Below, one piece after another: positions 7,056 through 14,044 of a DNA stretch of 16,986 nt. The notes under the pieces are model-generated. The model made no database searches and had not been told where the DNA came from. It worked only from the letters and a program-made list of their open reading frames with translations. A program made the position numbers and the translations under genes. How positions within the stretch are numbered: position 1 is the stretch's first letter; each line of letters begins with the position of its first letter. The DNA comes from an uncultured Eubacterium sp. (lineage in GTDB: Bacteria; Bacillota; Clostridia; Peptostreptococcales; Anaerovoracaceae). The DNA is taken from positions 1 through 16,986 of the forward strand of contig CAJJPZ010000033.1 of assembly GCA_905193765.1 (NCBI GenBank). The letters run 5' to 3'.

Positions 7056-8103
7056 TAACAGACGGGGAGCAGATATGTTGTCATTCAAACGAAAGCGCAG
7101 TAAAAAGACGGTGCCTTCAGCCGAGATACTCAGCAGGAAAGCAGGCAGACAGATACTGATGGTCGTGATCGCCGGGATGCTGCTGATGGCTGCAGATTTC
7201 ATAAAGTCCGCAGAACCGGGTATAAAAATCGTCCATGAAGCGGGCCGGGCGTATATGGTAAGGCCTGACGAAGGACATGACACAGGGCATATAAGGCTCA
7301 ACGCATCGGTGGAAGGCGACGAGGATACGGTGGACAAGGACTTCGACATATCGCTGGATCCGTACAGCAGCGGTGAAAAAGAGAAAAGCGAGAGCAGGGA
7401 AAGCAGCATGGAGATGACTGAAAAGGAAGAGATAGAGTATGAGCTCAGAAAAACTGTGAGCAGCTTCAATGACAATCAGTCGCAGCGCAAAGTCCCTCTG
7501 CCTGCTGTGCTGGATTCCGGCAGGAAGATCAGCTGGAAGGTGGAGCGTGAGAACAACAGTATAATAATACTGTTCGTTATGATCACAGCATCATTCGCCA
7601 TATTCAGGACGTATCTCTCACCGCTGGAAAAGCAGAGACAGAAGGAGAAGGAATCCGTTGTCAGGAACCTGCCGGAATTCGTGAACAAGCTGGTGCTGCT
7701 GCTGAATGCAGGCCTGGTGCTGAACAGCGCTTTCGAGCGCACGATCACAGAGAGTCTGAGATTCAGGGAAGATGACGACGATTACTTCATCAACAGGATA
7801 AAGGAAATATACGTTTCAGTAAAAACGACAAACAGCTCAATAAATGAGGAGTTCAGGAAATTTGCAAAAGAAAACGGCACTATGGAACTCATGAGAGTAT
7901 CGAATATAGTGAACGACAATATAAACAAAGGGGTGGAGCTTACTGAAAAGCTGCAGAGGGAGAGTGAAACGCTCTGGATAAACAGAAAGAAGAACTGCGA
8001 GGAAAAAGGCAAGCTCGCTGAAACCAAGCTGACTCTGCCGCTGATGATCTTCCTCATCGTGCTTATCGTGATAACCGTTGCGCCTGCGCTCCTCGGATTA
8101 TGA
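7048..8103 (+). CDS. tadC: TadC-like inner-membrane protein with a large extracytoplasmic insert
   Basis: The protein is 351 residues long from ATG 7048, which overlaps the tadB stop by 8 bases. ATG 7075 (residue 10) also has a good site, GGGGAG, and may be the true start. A first membrane segment (about residues 34-50, QILMVVIAGMLLMAADF) is followed by ~115 acidic, polar residues and a second segment (about 172-188, SIIILFVMITASFAIF). A T2SSF-like helical domain follows (NLPEFVNKLVLLLNAGLVLNSAFE), and a last segment ends the protein (LPLMIFLIVLIVITVAPALL). The polar stretch should face outside the cytoplasm. Similar extra domains occur in Clostridia homologues as I remember them. It is the partner of the TadB-like protein. 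Confidence 0.85.
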   Translation: MFSNRRGADMLSFKRKRSKKTVPSAEILSRKAGRQILMVVIAGMLLMAADFIKSAEPGIKIVHEAGRAYMVRPDEGHDTGHIRLNASVEGDEDTVDKDFDISLDPYSSGEKEKSESRESSMEMTEKEEIEYELRKTVSSFNDNQSQRKVPLPAVLDSGRKISWKVERENNSIIILFVMITASFAIFRTYLSPLEKQRQKEKESVVRNLPEFVNKLVLLLNAGLVLNSAFERTITESLRFREDDDDYFINRIKEIYVSVKTTNSSINEEFRKFAKENGTMELMRVSNIVNDNINKGVELTEKLQRESETLWINRKKNCEEKGKLAETKLTLPLMIFLIVLIVITVAPALLGL

Positions 8104-8117
8104 TACAGGAGGGAAGG

Positions 8118-8276
8118 ATGAAAAACAGGATAGTGGATGTAAGAAGCAGGAAAGGTATGGAACTGGTGCAGGTGGCGATACTTGTTGCGCTGGCCGTGGC
8201 ACTGGGACTTATCTTCAAGACAGAGATAACCGATTTTGTAAACAATACCTTCGACGGTCTCGATGATTTCAATTAG
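8118..8276 (+). CDS. Flp1-type pilin subunit (52 residues)
   Basis: This is a short gene in the gap between tadC and the TadE-like gene, with GGAGGGAAGG just before the ATG. The product has a basic leader (MKNRIVDVRSRKG), a single hydrophobic helix (VAILVALAVALGLIF, about residues 19-33) and a short tail beginning KTEITDF. This layout matches Flp1-like pilins of Clostridia, the likely main structural subunit of the Tad pilus. Cleavage would be expected after G13. The usual Glu at position +5 is Gln18 here, while a Glu is at +2 (E15). The stop overlaps the next start by 14 bases. Confidence 0.8.
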   Translation: MKNRIVDVRSRKGMELVQVAILVALAVALGLIFKTEITDFVNNTFDGLDDFN

Positions 8277-8673
8277 AAGCCGCAGAGGGAGCTATATCAT
8301 GGAAGCTGCTGTAGTGATGCCATTCATCATCGTTTCGGTCATCACAGCTGTTCTGGCGGTGATGTTCTTTTACAGTCAGATGACGGAGCAGTGCAGCATG
8401 CATATGGCGCTCAGGGCGGAGGCCGGCCGGGTGGCAGGAAAAACAGAGATGCTTCACAGTGTATCCTCCGATGCGGAGCTTTATACGAAAAAGAAAGCTT
8501 TCGGAGGTATCGTCTCAGGCAGAAAGTATCTTCTGATGGAGCATAAGATGCTGCTGAAGAAAAAAGGCGTCTGCCTCATCGACGATCATGCATATGCGAC
8601 AGACGGTGCAGAGTATGTGAGGTACTGCGAACTGGTGAAAAGTGTGACACAGGATGAAACCGATGAAGAATAA
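8263..8673 (+). CDS. TadE-like minor pseudopilin
   Basis: The 136-residue protein has an N-terminal prepilin-like motif, RRG9-SYIME14, with Glu at +5 after the glycine, then a hydrophobic helix (AAVVMPFIIVSVITAVLAVMF). These are the marks of TadE/TadF-type minor pseudopilins. A later ATG at 8299 has a better ribosome-binding site (GAGGGAG), but starting there would remove the processing motif. I therefore keep 8263, which overlaps the pilin stop and is probably read by translational coupling. The remainder is a polar domain outside the membrane containing YCELV and two other Cys. It belongs to the Tad operon; the exact role is not visible. Confidence 0.8.
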   Translation: MISIRSRRGSYIMEAAVVMPFIIVSVITAVLAVMFFYSQMTEQCSMHMALRAEAGRVAGKTEMLHSVSSDAELYTKKKAFGGIVSGRKYLLMEHKMLLKKKGVCLIDDHAYATDGAEYVRYCELVKSVTQDETDEE

Positions 8674-9859
8674 CAGAAAAGGCAGCAGTGCGGTCTTTCT
8701 GACGATGATACTGGCTGCACTCATGACGATAACACTGGCTATGGTATACAGCGTGAAAGAAAATGCTGTTGCGGGCATCGCTGACGGCATCACAGAACTC
8801 GCATGCGATTCTGTGATGTCCGAATTCGACCATAAGATACAGAAAGACTACGGACTGTTCCTGATAAGGGGGACCGACCGCGAGCTGACAGCTAAAATAA
8901 ACAGCTACATAGACTATTCTTTTGACAGTCTGAAGAATGTGGAAAAGGGAAAGGTCAGGGTGACAGCTTCCAGATTCCCGGTGACGGATACGGAACTGAT
9001 CAGGAAGCAGCTGCTGGAGCATGTGAAGTTCATGGAGATACACGACCTGATAAAGAAGGAGGAAAATGAAGGCGGCAGCAGCATGCAGGACAGGAAACTC
9101 CTCCACGGTCCTACTGTGGCGTCGCTGCCTTCGGCTCAGGTGCCTGAAAAAAGTCTGACCGCACTTGCAGGATCTATCGGGGAGAATATCTCAGATGTGA
9201 AAGAGGCGTTCAGAGAAGGCAGTGAAAAATATCTGATAAACAGATATATACTGTCATACTTCAACCGCAGGACACATGCTGTCAGTGAAAAACACTTTTT
9301 CAAGAATGAGGTGGAGTACATCCTCGGAGGAAAGATGACGGACAGGAAAAACGAGAGGAAAGTGAAAATAGCGCTGGAGGCGCTGAGATTCCCTGCAAAC
9401 CTGGCACATATATATCAGGATCCGGAGAAGAAGGCAGCAGTGCTGGCAGCAGCAGAGCTGCTCACGCCGGGGGCAGGTGCAGCAACTCAGCTTGCGCTGG
9501 CATCGACATGGGCGTATGCGGAGTCGGACAATGATGTGAAACTGCTGTGGCAGGGACACCGAGTACCGGCGGTCAAGGACAGATCGACATGGGCAGTGGA
9601 TCTTGACAGCGCTGTTGAAGGACTGACTGAAGGCATCATGACGCCGGATACAGAGAAGGGCTACACATATGAGCAGTATCTGCAGATACTCCTCTTCTTT
9701 CAGGACGACAACATCAAGATATCCAGGATACTGGATCTTGTGCAGATAAACATGCGAAAAAGCTGTGACAGGGACTTCCTGATACAGGAATACTCCGCAG
9801 GGATAGCGGCAAGCGCAGTGATAAACGGCAGGGTATACAGTTATGAGAAGAAGTACTAA
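8663..9859 (+). CDS. TadG-like protein (DUF5702-type)
   Basis: The protein is 398 residues from ATG 8663, preferred over 8654 because AGGA lies at the right distance before 8663. A short basic leader, NNRKG, precedes the hydrophobic helix SSAVFLTMILAALMTITLAMVY. The glycine resembles a prepilin cleavage site, but there is no Glu at +5. The next part, ITELACDSVMSEFDHKIQKDYGLFLI, is typical of the DUF5702/TadG-like proteins found in Clostridia Tad loci. A large mixed domain follows, including an Ala-rich stretch (KKAAVLAAAELLTPGAGAAT). It should be anchored in the membrane with its bulk outside. It overlaps the next gene by 17 bases. Confidence 0.75.
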   Translation: MKNNRKGSSAVFLTMILAALMTITLAMVYSVKENAVAGIADGITELACDSVMSEFDHKIQKDYGLFLIRGTDRELTAKINSYIDYSFDSLKNVEKGKVRVTASRFPVTDTELIRKQLLEHVKFMEIHDLIKKEENEGGSSMQDRKLLHGPTVASLPSAQVPEKSLTALAGSIGENISDVKEAFREGSEKYLINRYILSYFNRRTHAVSEKHFFKNEVEYILGGKMTDRKNERKVKIALEALRFPANLAHIYQDPEKKAAVLAAAELLTPGAGAATQLALASTWAYAESDNDVKLLWQGHRVPAVKDRSTWAVDLDSAVEGLTEGIMTPDTEKGYTYEQYLQILLFFQDDNIKISRILDLVQINMRKSCDRDFLIQEYSAGIAASAVINGRVYSYEKKY

Positions 9860-10598
9860 AGGTTTCTATACAGTCGAGGCTGCAGTGTTCCTGCCGCTTG
9901 TGATACTGGCAGTGCTTTCGGTGGGATATTTCATGCGTGTCGAAGGCGCCTGGGAAAACTGTGTTTACGGCGCCCTTGACGAGAGCAGGCGTGTTGCTAT
10001 GAAATCCTATGACGGGATACATCAGGGGACGCTGAAGTCGGCTCTGGAAGAACGCTTCAGTAAAGACAGCAGGAACCCTGACAGCGTGGATGCAGATCGC
10101 GTCATGTGTGATTATTCTGACGGGCGTAACAACCATCTTTCGTCATACAGCATAGAAGCATATATGCGCATGGAGCTGCCTGCAGGCTTCAGCAGAGATT
10201 TTACATTCAGTGCAGATATAAAATTCAGAGGTTTTACAGGACGGCAGCGTCTGGGTGAGCCTCTTGGAAGCGAGGGCCTTGAAAGAGAAGAACCGGAAGA
10301 TCCGGTGTGGATATTCCCGTACTCCGGGGAAAAATATCATACGGACATGTGCACTTATGTCAAAGCAGCGGTCATAAGAAAGATACTGTCATCTGACGTA
10401 AGGAAAGATCACAGGTCATGTGCGCTGTGTGATTCAGATCAGATGAAGACAGGCGACATAGTGTTCTGTTTCAGCAAGGCAGGAACGGCGTATCACAGAG
10501 GGACCTGCCGTATCGTGAACAGACATACGGCTGTGATAGACCGGACAGAGGCTGTGCGCAGAGGATTCAGTCCGTGCAGCAAGTGCGGCGGACAGTAG
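9843..10598 (+). CDS. TadE-like pseudopilin fused to two HxxxC-x22-CxxC metal-binding modules
   Basis: In this 251-residue protein, KG7-FYTVE12 is a prepilin-type motif (Glu at +5) before a hydrophobic helix (AAVFLPLVILAVLSVGYF). The middle domain (about residues 25-155) is polar. The C-terminal ~90 residues hold two modules of identical spacing: H166-x3-C170-x22-C193-x2-C196 and H218-x3-C222-x22-C245-x2-C248, exactly 52 residues apart. Each begins YH and resembles the Cys motif of the Ada metal-binding domain, so zinc binding is likely. If secreted with its helix in the membrane, these modules would sit outside the cell. It overlaps the previous gene by 17 bases. The function of the metal-binding part is unknown. 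Confidence 0.75.
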   Translation: MRRSTKGFYTVEAAVFLPLVILAVLSVGYFMRVEGAWENCVYGALDESRRVAMKSYDGIHQGTLKSALEERFSKDSRNPDSVDADRVMCDYSDGRNNHLSSYSIEAYMRMELPAGFSRDFTFSADIKFRGFTGRQRLGEPLGSEGLEREEPEDPVWIFPYSGEKYHTDMCTYVKAAVIRKILSSDVRKDHRSCALCDSDQMKTGDIVFCFSKAGTAYHRGTCRIVNRHTAVIDRTEAVRRGFSPCSKCGGQ

Positions 10599-10639
10599 CA
10601 CGGTCAGGGCAGTATATACAGAAAGGAAAGAGAGGTTTT

Positions 10640-11185
10640 ATGTGGGACAACAGAGAATTCAGGATAAGGCTTGAAGAAAATACTATGAAAGAGTACGAGC
10701 GGGTGATGCTTACATCGGGAGAATGCAGCCTGTTCATGCCAATGGGATTCATGAGTGAGGACGGCGGGGAGACAGTCTGCTACAACTGCAGCGGATTCAC
10801 ACCTCTGAGCAGCTTCAGGATAGAGAAAACAGAGGATGTGCTTTACATACTGGAAAGAACGCTGCTTATACTGGAACGTTCAGTGGAGTTCCTTATCACG
10901 CCTGCGAAGATATGCCTCAGCGAGGATACCGTGTTCTACAACAAAGAAACCGGCGAGGTGAAGATCGCATATATCCCGGCGGAGAACAGCGGAGAAGGCC
11001 TGAGGAGGAACATAGTGACATTCCTGATACAGATAAAAAAAGACGTCAGGGATGAAAACATCGAATATATCAACAGGATCGCAAGATGCATATGCAGCAG
11101 GAACTATTACATAAGAGACATCATCAACAAGATAGGGCTTTACAGACGTGAGATATACGCAGCAGGACAGGGAAAAGGCGCATGA
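10640..11185 (+). CDS. DUF6382-type protein, last gene of the Tad operon
   Basis: The protein is 181 residues from ATG 10640, chosen because AGAGAGG precedes it; the longer frame from 10574 overlaps the previous gene and lacks this site. It starts MWDNREFRIRLEENTMKEYE and contains FLITPAKICLSEDTVFYN and VKIAYIPAENSGEG. I associate this pattern with DUF6382 proteins encoded beside Clostridia Tad loci. Many of those carry a C-terminal FHA domain; this one ends at about the point where it would begin. No signal peptide or membrane helix is seen, so a cytoplasmic, perhaps regulatory, role is likely. A terminator follows. Family name from memory, moderately sure. Confidence 0.65.
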   Translation: MWDNREFRIRLEENTMKEYERVMLTSGECSLFMPMGFMSEDGGETVCYNCSGFTPLSSFRIEKTEDVLYILERTLLILERSVEFLITPAKICLSEDTVFYNKETGEVKIAYIPAENSGEGLRRNIVTFLIQIKKDVRDENIEYINRIARCICSRNYYIRDIINKIGLYRREIYAAGQGKGA

Positions 11186-11198
11186 CGTCAGGGTATGA

Positions 11199-11240
11199 AG
11201 ACAGCAGGCATGATAAAATAATGTCCGGCTGTCTTTTTTC
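11199..11240 (+). terminator. Rho-independent terminator of the Tad operon
   Basis: AGACAGC (11199-11205) pairs with GCTGTCT (11228-11234). The stem continues with GGCAT/ATGTC past a small bulge, and a T6 run follows (11234-11239). It sits just after the DUF6382-type gene. Confidence 0.85.
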
Positions 11241-11269
11241 TTGTTGCAGGCTGTGAAGTGTGTTAAATT
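11241..11269 (+). promoter_or_regulatory. Possible promoter of the cyclo-ligase/larB operon
   Basis: TTGTTG (11241-11246) and TAAATT (11264-11269) are spaced by 17 bases, right after the preceding terminator and about 40 bases before ATG 11310. It is a moderate sigma-A match. Confidence 0.4.
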
Positions 11270-11309
11270 AGTAGCGACAGTATAACAAAGATCAGCGGGA
11301 GGTGCAGAT

Positions 11310-11882
11310 ATGGAAAAGAAAGAAATCAGGAAGACTATACTTAAGAAAAGAAGAGCGCTGGATGAAAATGAAGTGAAATACCTTTCGGACATGATATGTG
11401 AGAAACTGAAGTCTTCGGATATATTTGCAGATGCAGAGGATCTGTGTCTCTACATGCCGATAAACAATGAAGTAGATGTGCCTGTGATAGCTGAGGAAGC
11501 CCGCAGACAGGGCAAAAGGCTGTGGCTGCCGCGGGTGGACGGTGAAACGATGGACTTTTTCAGATATGATGAGGACACAGTGCTGGTAACGGGAAGCTAC
11601 GATATAATGGAGCCGGATTCGGATGAAATGCTCGAACCGGATGAGAATACACTGATAATAATGCCGGGCGCGGTATTTTCGGAATCCCGAGACAGGATAG
11701 GATACGGCGGCGGTTATTATGACAGGTACCTGGAAAAATATCCGCAGTGCATCACAGCTGCGGTATGCTATGATTTTCAGATACTGGAATCGATACCTTC
11801 CGAGGAGCATGACAGGAAGCCTGATGCGATAGTCAGTGAAAAGCGTATCATATCTTCAGATGATCAAAGGAGGCAGGCGTGA
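11310..11882 (+). CDS. 5-formyltetrahydrofolate cyclo-ligase
   Basis: The 190-residue enzyme converts 5-formyl-THF to 5,10-methenyl-THF with ATP, returning stored folate to the one-carbon pool. The family signature is plain: MPGAVFSESRDRIGYGGGYY (about residues 118-137) followed by DRYL. The N-terminal KKEIRKTILKKRRALDENE is the usual basic phosphate-binding start. The length is typical for the family. GGGAGGTG precedes the ATG. The stop at 11880-11882 leaves one base before larB, so the two are probably co-transcribed; this pairing does not point to a shared pathway. Confidence 0.95.
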   Translation: MEKKEIRKTILKKRRALDENEVKYLSDMICEKLKSSDIFADAEDLCLYMPINNEVDVPVIAEEARRQGKRLWLPRVDGETMDFFRYDEDTVLVTGSYDIMEPDSDEMLEPDENTLIIMPGAVFSESRDRIGYGGGYYDRYLEKYPQCITAAVCYDFQILESIPSEEHDRKPDAIVSEKRIISSDDQRRQA

Positions 11883-11883
11883 T

Positions 11884-12648
11884 ATGAATATGATGGAGAA
11901 CGAGATAAGAGAGCTGCTGGAGCGTGTGAAAAACGGGGAGACCGGTACCGATGAGGCATGTGAGCTGCTGAAGGAGCTGCCGTACAAGGATCTGGGATTT
12001 GCCAATGTGGATAATCACAGAGCTATCCGTACAGGCTTTCCGGAGGTCATATACAGCAGAGGGAAAAAACCTGAGCAGATACGGGACATAATGGCTGAAC
12101 TGGTGGAAAAGGGCGGTAATATCATGGCCACAAAAGCGACTGAACGGGACTATGAAGCAGTCAGGGAAAGGTTGCCTCAGGCGGAATTCTTTGAAGATGC
12201 CGGGATAATTGCTGTGACAGATGATGCACATGCATCTGCCATGAACAGAAGTGTTGCCGTGGTGACTGCAGGGACAGCAGATATACCGGTAGCCGAGGAG
12301 GCTGCCGTGACAGCACATCTTATGGGTAATGATGTGAAGCGGATATACGATGTGGGAGTTGCAGGCATCCACAGACTGTTCAGCCGTCTTGAAGACATAA
12401 GGAGCGCTGATGTAATAATAGTGATAGCCGGTATGGAGGGCGCCCTGGCAAGTGTTGTCGGCGGTCTTGTGGAGTCACCGGTGATCGCTGTGCCGACAAG
12501 TATAGGTTACGGCGCGAATCTGGGAGGCGTGTCTGCGCTGCTGTCGATGCTGAACAGCTGCGCCAACGGGGTAGGCGTCGTGAACATCGATAATGGATTC
12601 GGCGCCGCATATCTTGCTTCTGTGATAAACAGGTCGGCAGGACGGTGA
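11884..12648 (+). CDS. larB: LarB, nickel-pincer nucleotide cofactor biosynthesis
   Basis: The protein is 254 residues from ATG 11884, with AGGAGG 10 bases upstream; the frame extending to 11836 runs inside the previous gene. The N-terminal half includes YKDLGFANVDNHRAIRTGFPE. The C-terminal half is the AIR-carboxylase-like (PurE-related) domain: TAGTADIPVAEEAAVTAHLM, VGVAGIHRLF, VIAGMEGALASVVGGLV and PTSIGYGANLGGVSALLSML. Known LarB carboxylates the pyridinium ring of nicotinic acid adenine dinucleotide and cleaves it, the first step of the cofactor of lactate racemase and related enzymes. larC and larE are not beside it. Identification is secure. Confidence 0.93.
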   Translation: MNMMENEIRELLERVKNGETGTDEACELLKELPYKDLGFANVDNHRAIRTGFPEVIYSRGKKPEQIRDIMAELVEKGGNIMATKATERDYEAVRERLPQAEFFEDAGIIAVTDDAHASAMNRSVAVVTAGTADIPVAEEAAVTAHLMGNDVKRIYDVGVAGIHRLFSRLEDIRSADVIIVIAGMEGALASVVGGLVESPVIAVPTSIGYGANLGGVSALLSMLNSCANGVGVVNIDNGFGAAYLASVINRSAGR

Positions 12649-12687
12649 CGATATATATGATACTGAGGATCCGGGAATATGGCGATG

Positions 12688-12726
12688 TAGCACTGTGATG
12701 CAATGCAGTGCTATTCTCTCTTTTTT
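12688..12726 (+). terminator. Rho-independent terminator after larB
   Basis: TAGCACTG (12688-12695) pairs with CAGTGCTA (12706-12713), with two further wobble pairs and a short loop. A pyrimidine run ending in six T (12721-12726) follows. The last T is shared with the first Spo0A-box-like site. Confidence 0.85.
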
Positions 12727-12762
12727 GTCGAATTCAGGTCGATCGTGTCGAATTTTGTCGAA
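12726..12762 (+). promoter_or_regulatory. Cluster of Spo0A-box-like sites upstream of the hybrid kinase
   Basis: Three perfect TGTCGAA sites lie at 12726-12732, 12746-12752 and 12756-12762, all in one orientation. A degenerate copy (GGTCGAT, 5/7) lies at 12737-12743. The starts are spaced 11, 9 and 10 bp, so all four lie on about the same face of the helix. The motif equals the 0A-box consensus. A weak downstream promoter is possible (TTACAT 12781-12786, TATAAA 12803-12808, 16-base spacer), as expected for an activator-dependent promoter. Confidence 0.7.
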
Positions 12763-12886
12763 TAGTGTTGATAAAAAATATTACATTGTAAGCCTGACAG
12801 CGTATAAAATTAATATGTCGTTATTTACGTGATGGGGATGATGACATTCATATATGATATATGCCAGGAGGGAGTGTGCATTTGAA

Positions 12887-14044
12887 ATGAAAAAATACCA
12901 TATAGAAAAAGAGTTTTTATCAAACATGTCTCATGAGGTCAGGACACCTCTGAATGTGATAGTAGGTATGTGTGACATTGCGATGCGTCATACGGATGAC
13001 AGGGACAAGGTGGAAAACTGTCTGAGGAAAATAAGTGTTGCAGGCGACCACCTTATAGATCTTGTGGACAATCTGCTGGATATCACAAAAATAGAACAGG
13101 GGTGCATCGACATACAGGAAAGAGAGTTCGAGGTAGACAAGCTGGTGGATGAAATAAAGATCATGACAGAGTCTTCAGCGTCAAGAAAAAACCTGATATT
13201 CGACATAGCATCCAAAGAAGTGATAAACAGGAAAGTCAGGGGCGATTACGGTCATGTGCTTAGAGCGATGCTGAACATCGTTTCCAATGCTGTGAAGTAT
13301 ACTCCGGACGGAGGATTCGTGAAAGTTGTTATAAACGAAGTCTACAACAGCGATCAGGAATTCACTACATACAAATTCACCTGCAGGGATAACGGTATAG
13401 GCATGTCGGAGGAATTCCTGGAAAAAGTATATAATCCGTTCGTAAGGGCAGATGATATACGCGTGAATCAGATAAACGGATCTGGTCTGGGAATGTCCAT
13501 CGTAAAGAAGATAGTTGAAGCTCTGGACGGTGATATAGAGATACACAGCAAAGAGGGTACAGGTACATCTGTGACCCTGACTTTCAGTTTCAGAGTTTCA
13601 GGCGTAAAGAAAGATATAGAAGAAATACGCGAGCAGGAACACGAACGCATAACAGACCGCAGGATAGTTCTGATCGCAGAAGATCAGCAGGAAAATCGTG
13701 AAGTCCTTGTGGACTATCTCAACGATCTGGGCATACAGTCGGAATATGCGATGAACGGAGAACAGGCTGTCGACATGTTCATCGAGTCCGAGGAAGGAAC
13801 ATACAAGGCGGTCTTCATGGATATCGAGATGCCTGTGCTGGACGGCTATAAGGCGTCGCTGATGATAAGGGGGCTGAACCGTCGGGATAAAAATATCCCG
13901 ATAATCGCACTGACAGCCAATGCATTCCAGTCAGACAGAGAGAAAGCGCTGAAAGCGGGAATGGATCATTATCTGACGAAGCCACTGAAAATGGAGGCGT
14001 TATCAGAACTCCTCCACAAGGAGGACGCCATCCATCTTCTCTAA
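12887..14044 (+). CDS. Soluble hybrid histidine kinase without a sensor domain
   Basis: The protein is 385 residues from ATG 12887. ATG 12854 adds 11 residues but would place the AGGAGGG site (12866-12872) inside the gene. The phosphoacceptor motif FLSNMSHEVRTPLN starts only ~10 residues in (His16). The ATPase domain shows the N box (NIVSNAVKYT, about 131), G1 (DNGIGM, about 168) and G2 (GSGLGMS, about 198). A receiver domain follows from about 258, with acidic AED, phosphoacceptor D312 (FMDIEMPVLDGY) and K365 (LTKPL). There are no membrane segments, PAS or GAF domain, so input must come from a partner. A stop lies just upstream in frame, so this is not merely a missed start. Spo0A-box-like sites upstream suggest a link to sporulation control. 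The 3' end overlaps the convergent MgtC-family gene. Confidence 0.9.
   Translation: MKKYHIEKEFLSNMSHEVRTPLNVIVGMCDIAMRHTDDRDKVENCLRKISVAGDHLIDLVDNLLDITKIEQGCIDIQEREFEVDKLVDEIKIMTESSASRKNLIFDIASKEVINRKVRGDYGHVLRAMLNIVSNAVKYTPDGGFVKVVINEVYNSDQEFTTYKFTCRDNGIGMSEEFLEKVYNPFVRADDIRVNQINGSGLGMSIVKKIVEALDGDIEIHSKEGTGTSVTLTFSFRVSGVKKDIEEIREQEHERITDRRIVLIAEDQQENREVLVDYLNDLGIQSEYAMNGEQAVDMFIESEEGTYKAVFMDIEMPVLDGYKASLMIRGLNRRDKNIPIIALTANAFQSDREKALKAGMDHYLTKPLKMEALSELLHKEDAIHLL

Noticed and set aside
7341..7347. TTCGACA (reverse 0A box) inside tadC, and another near 13199 in the kinase gene.
   Set aside because: Single 7-base matches inside coding sequence with no phased partner are expected by chance.
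7140..7570. The polar ~115-residue stretch in the TadC-like protein as a novel inserted domain.
   Set aside because: Similar stretches occur in Clostridia homologues as I remember them, so it is probably family-typical.
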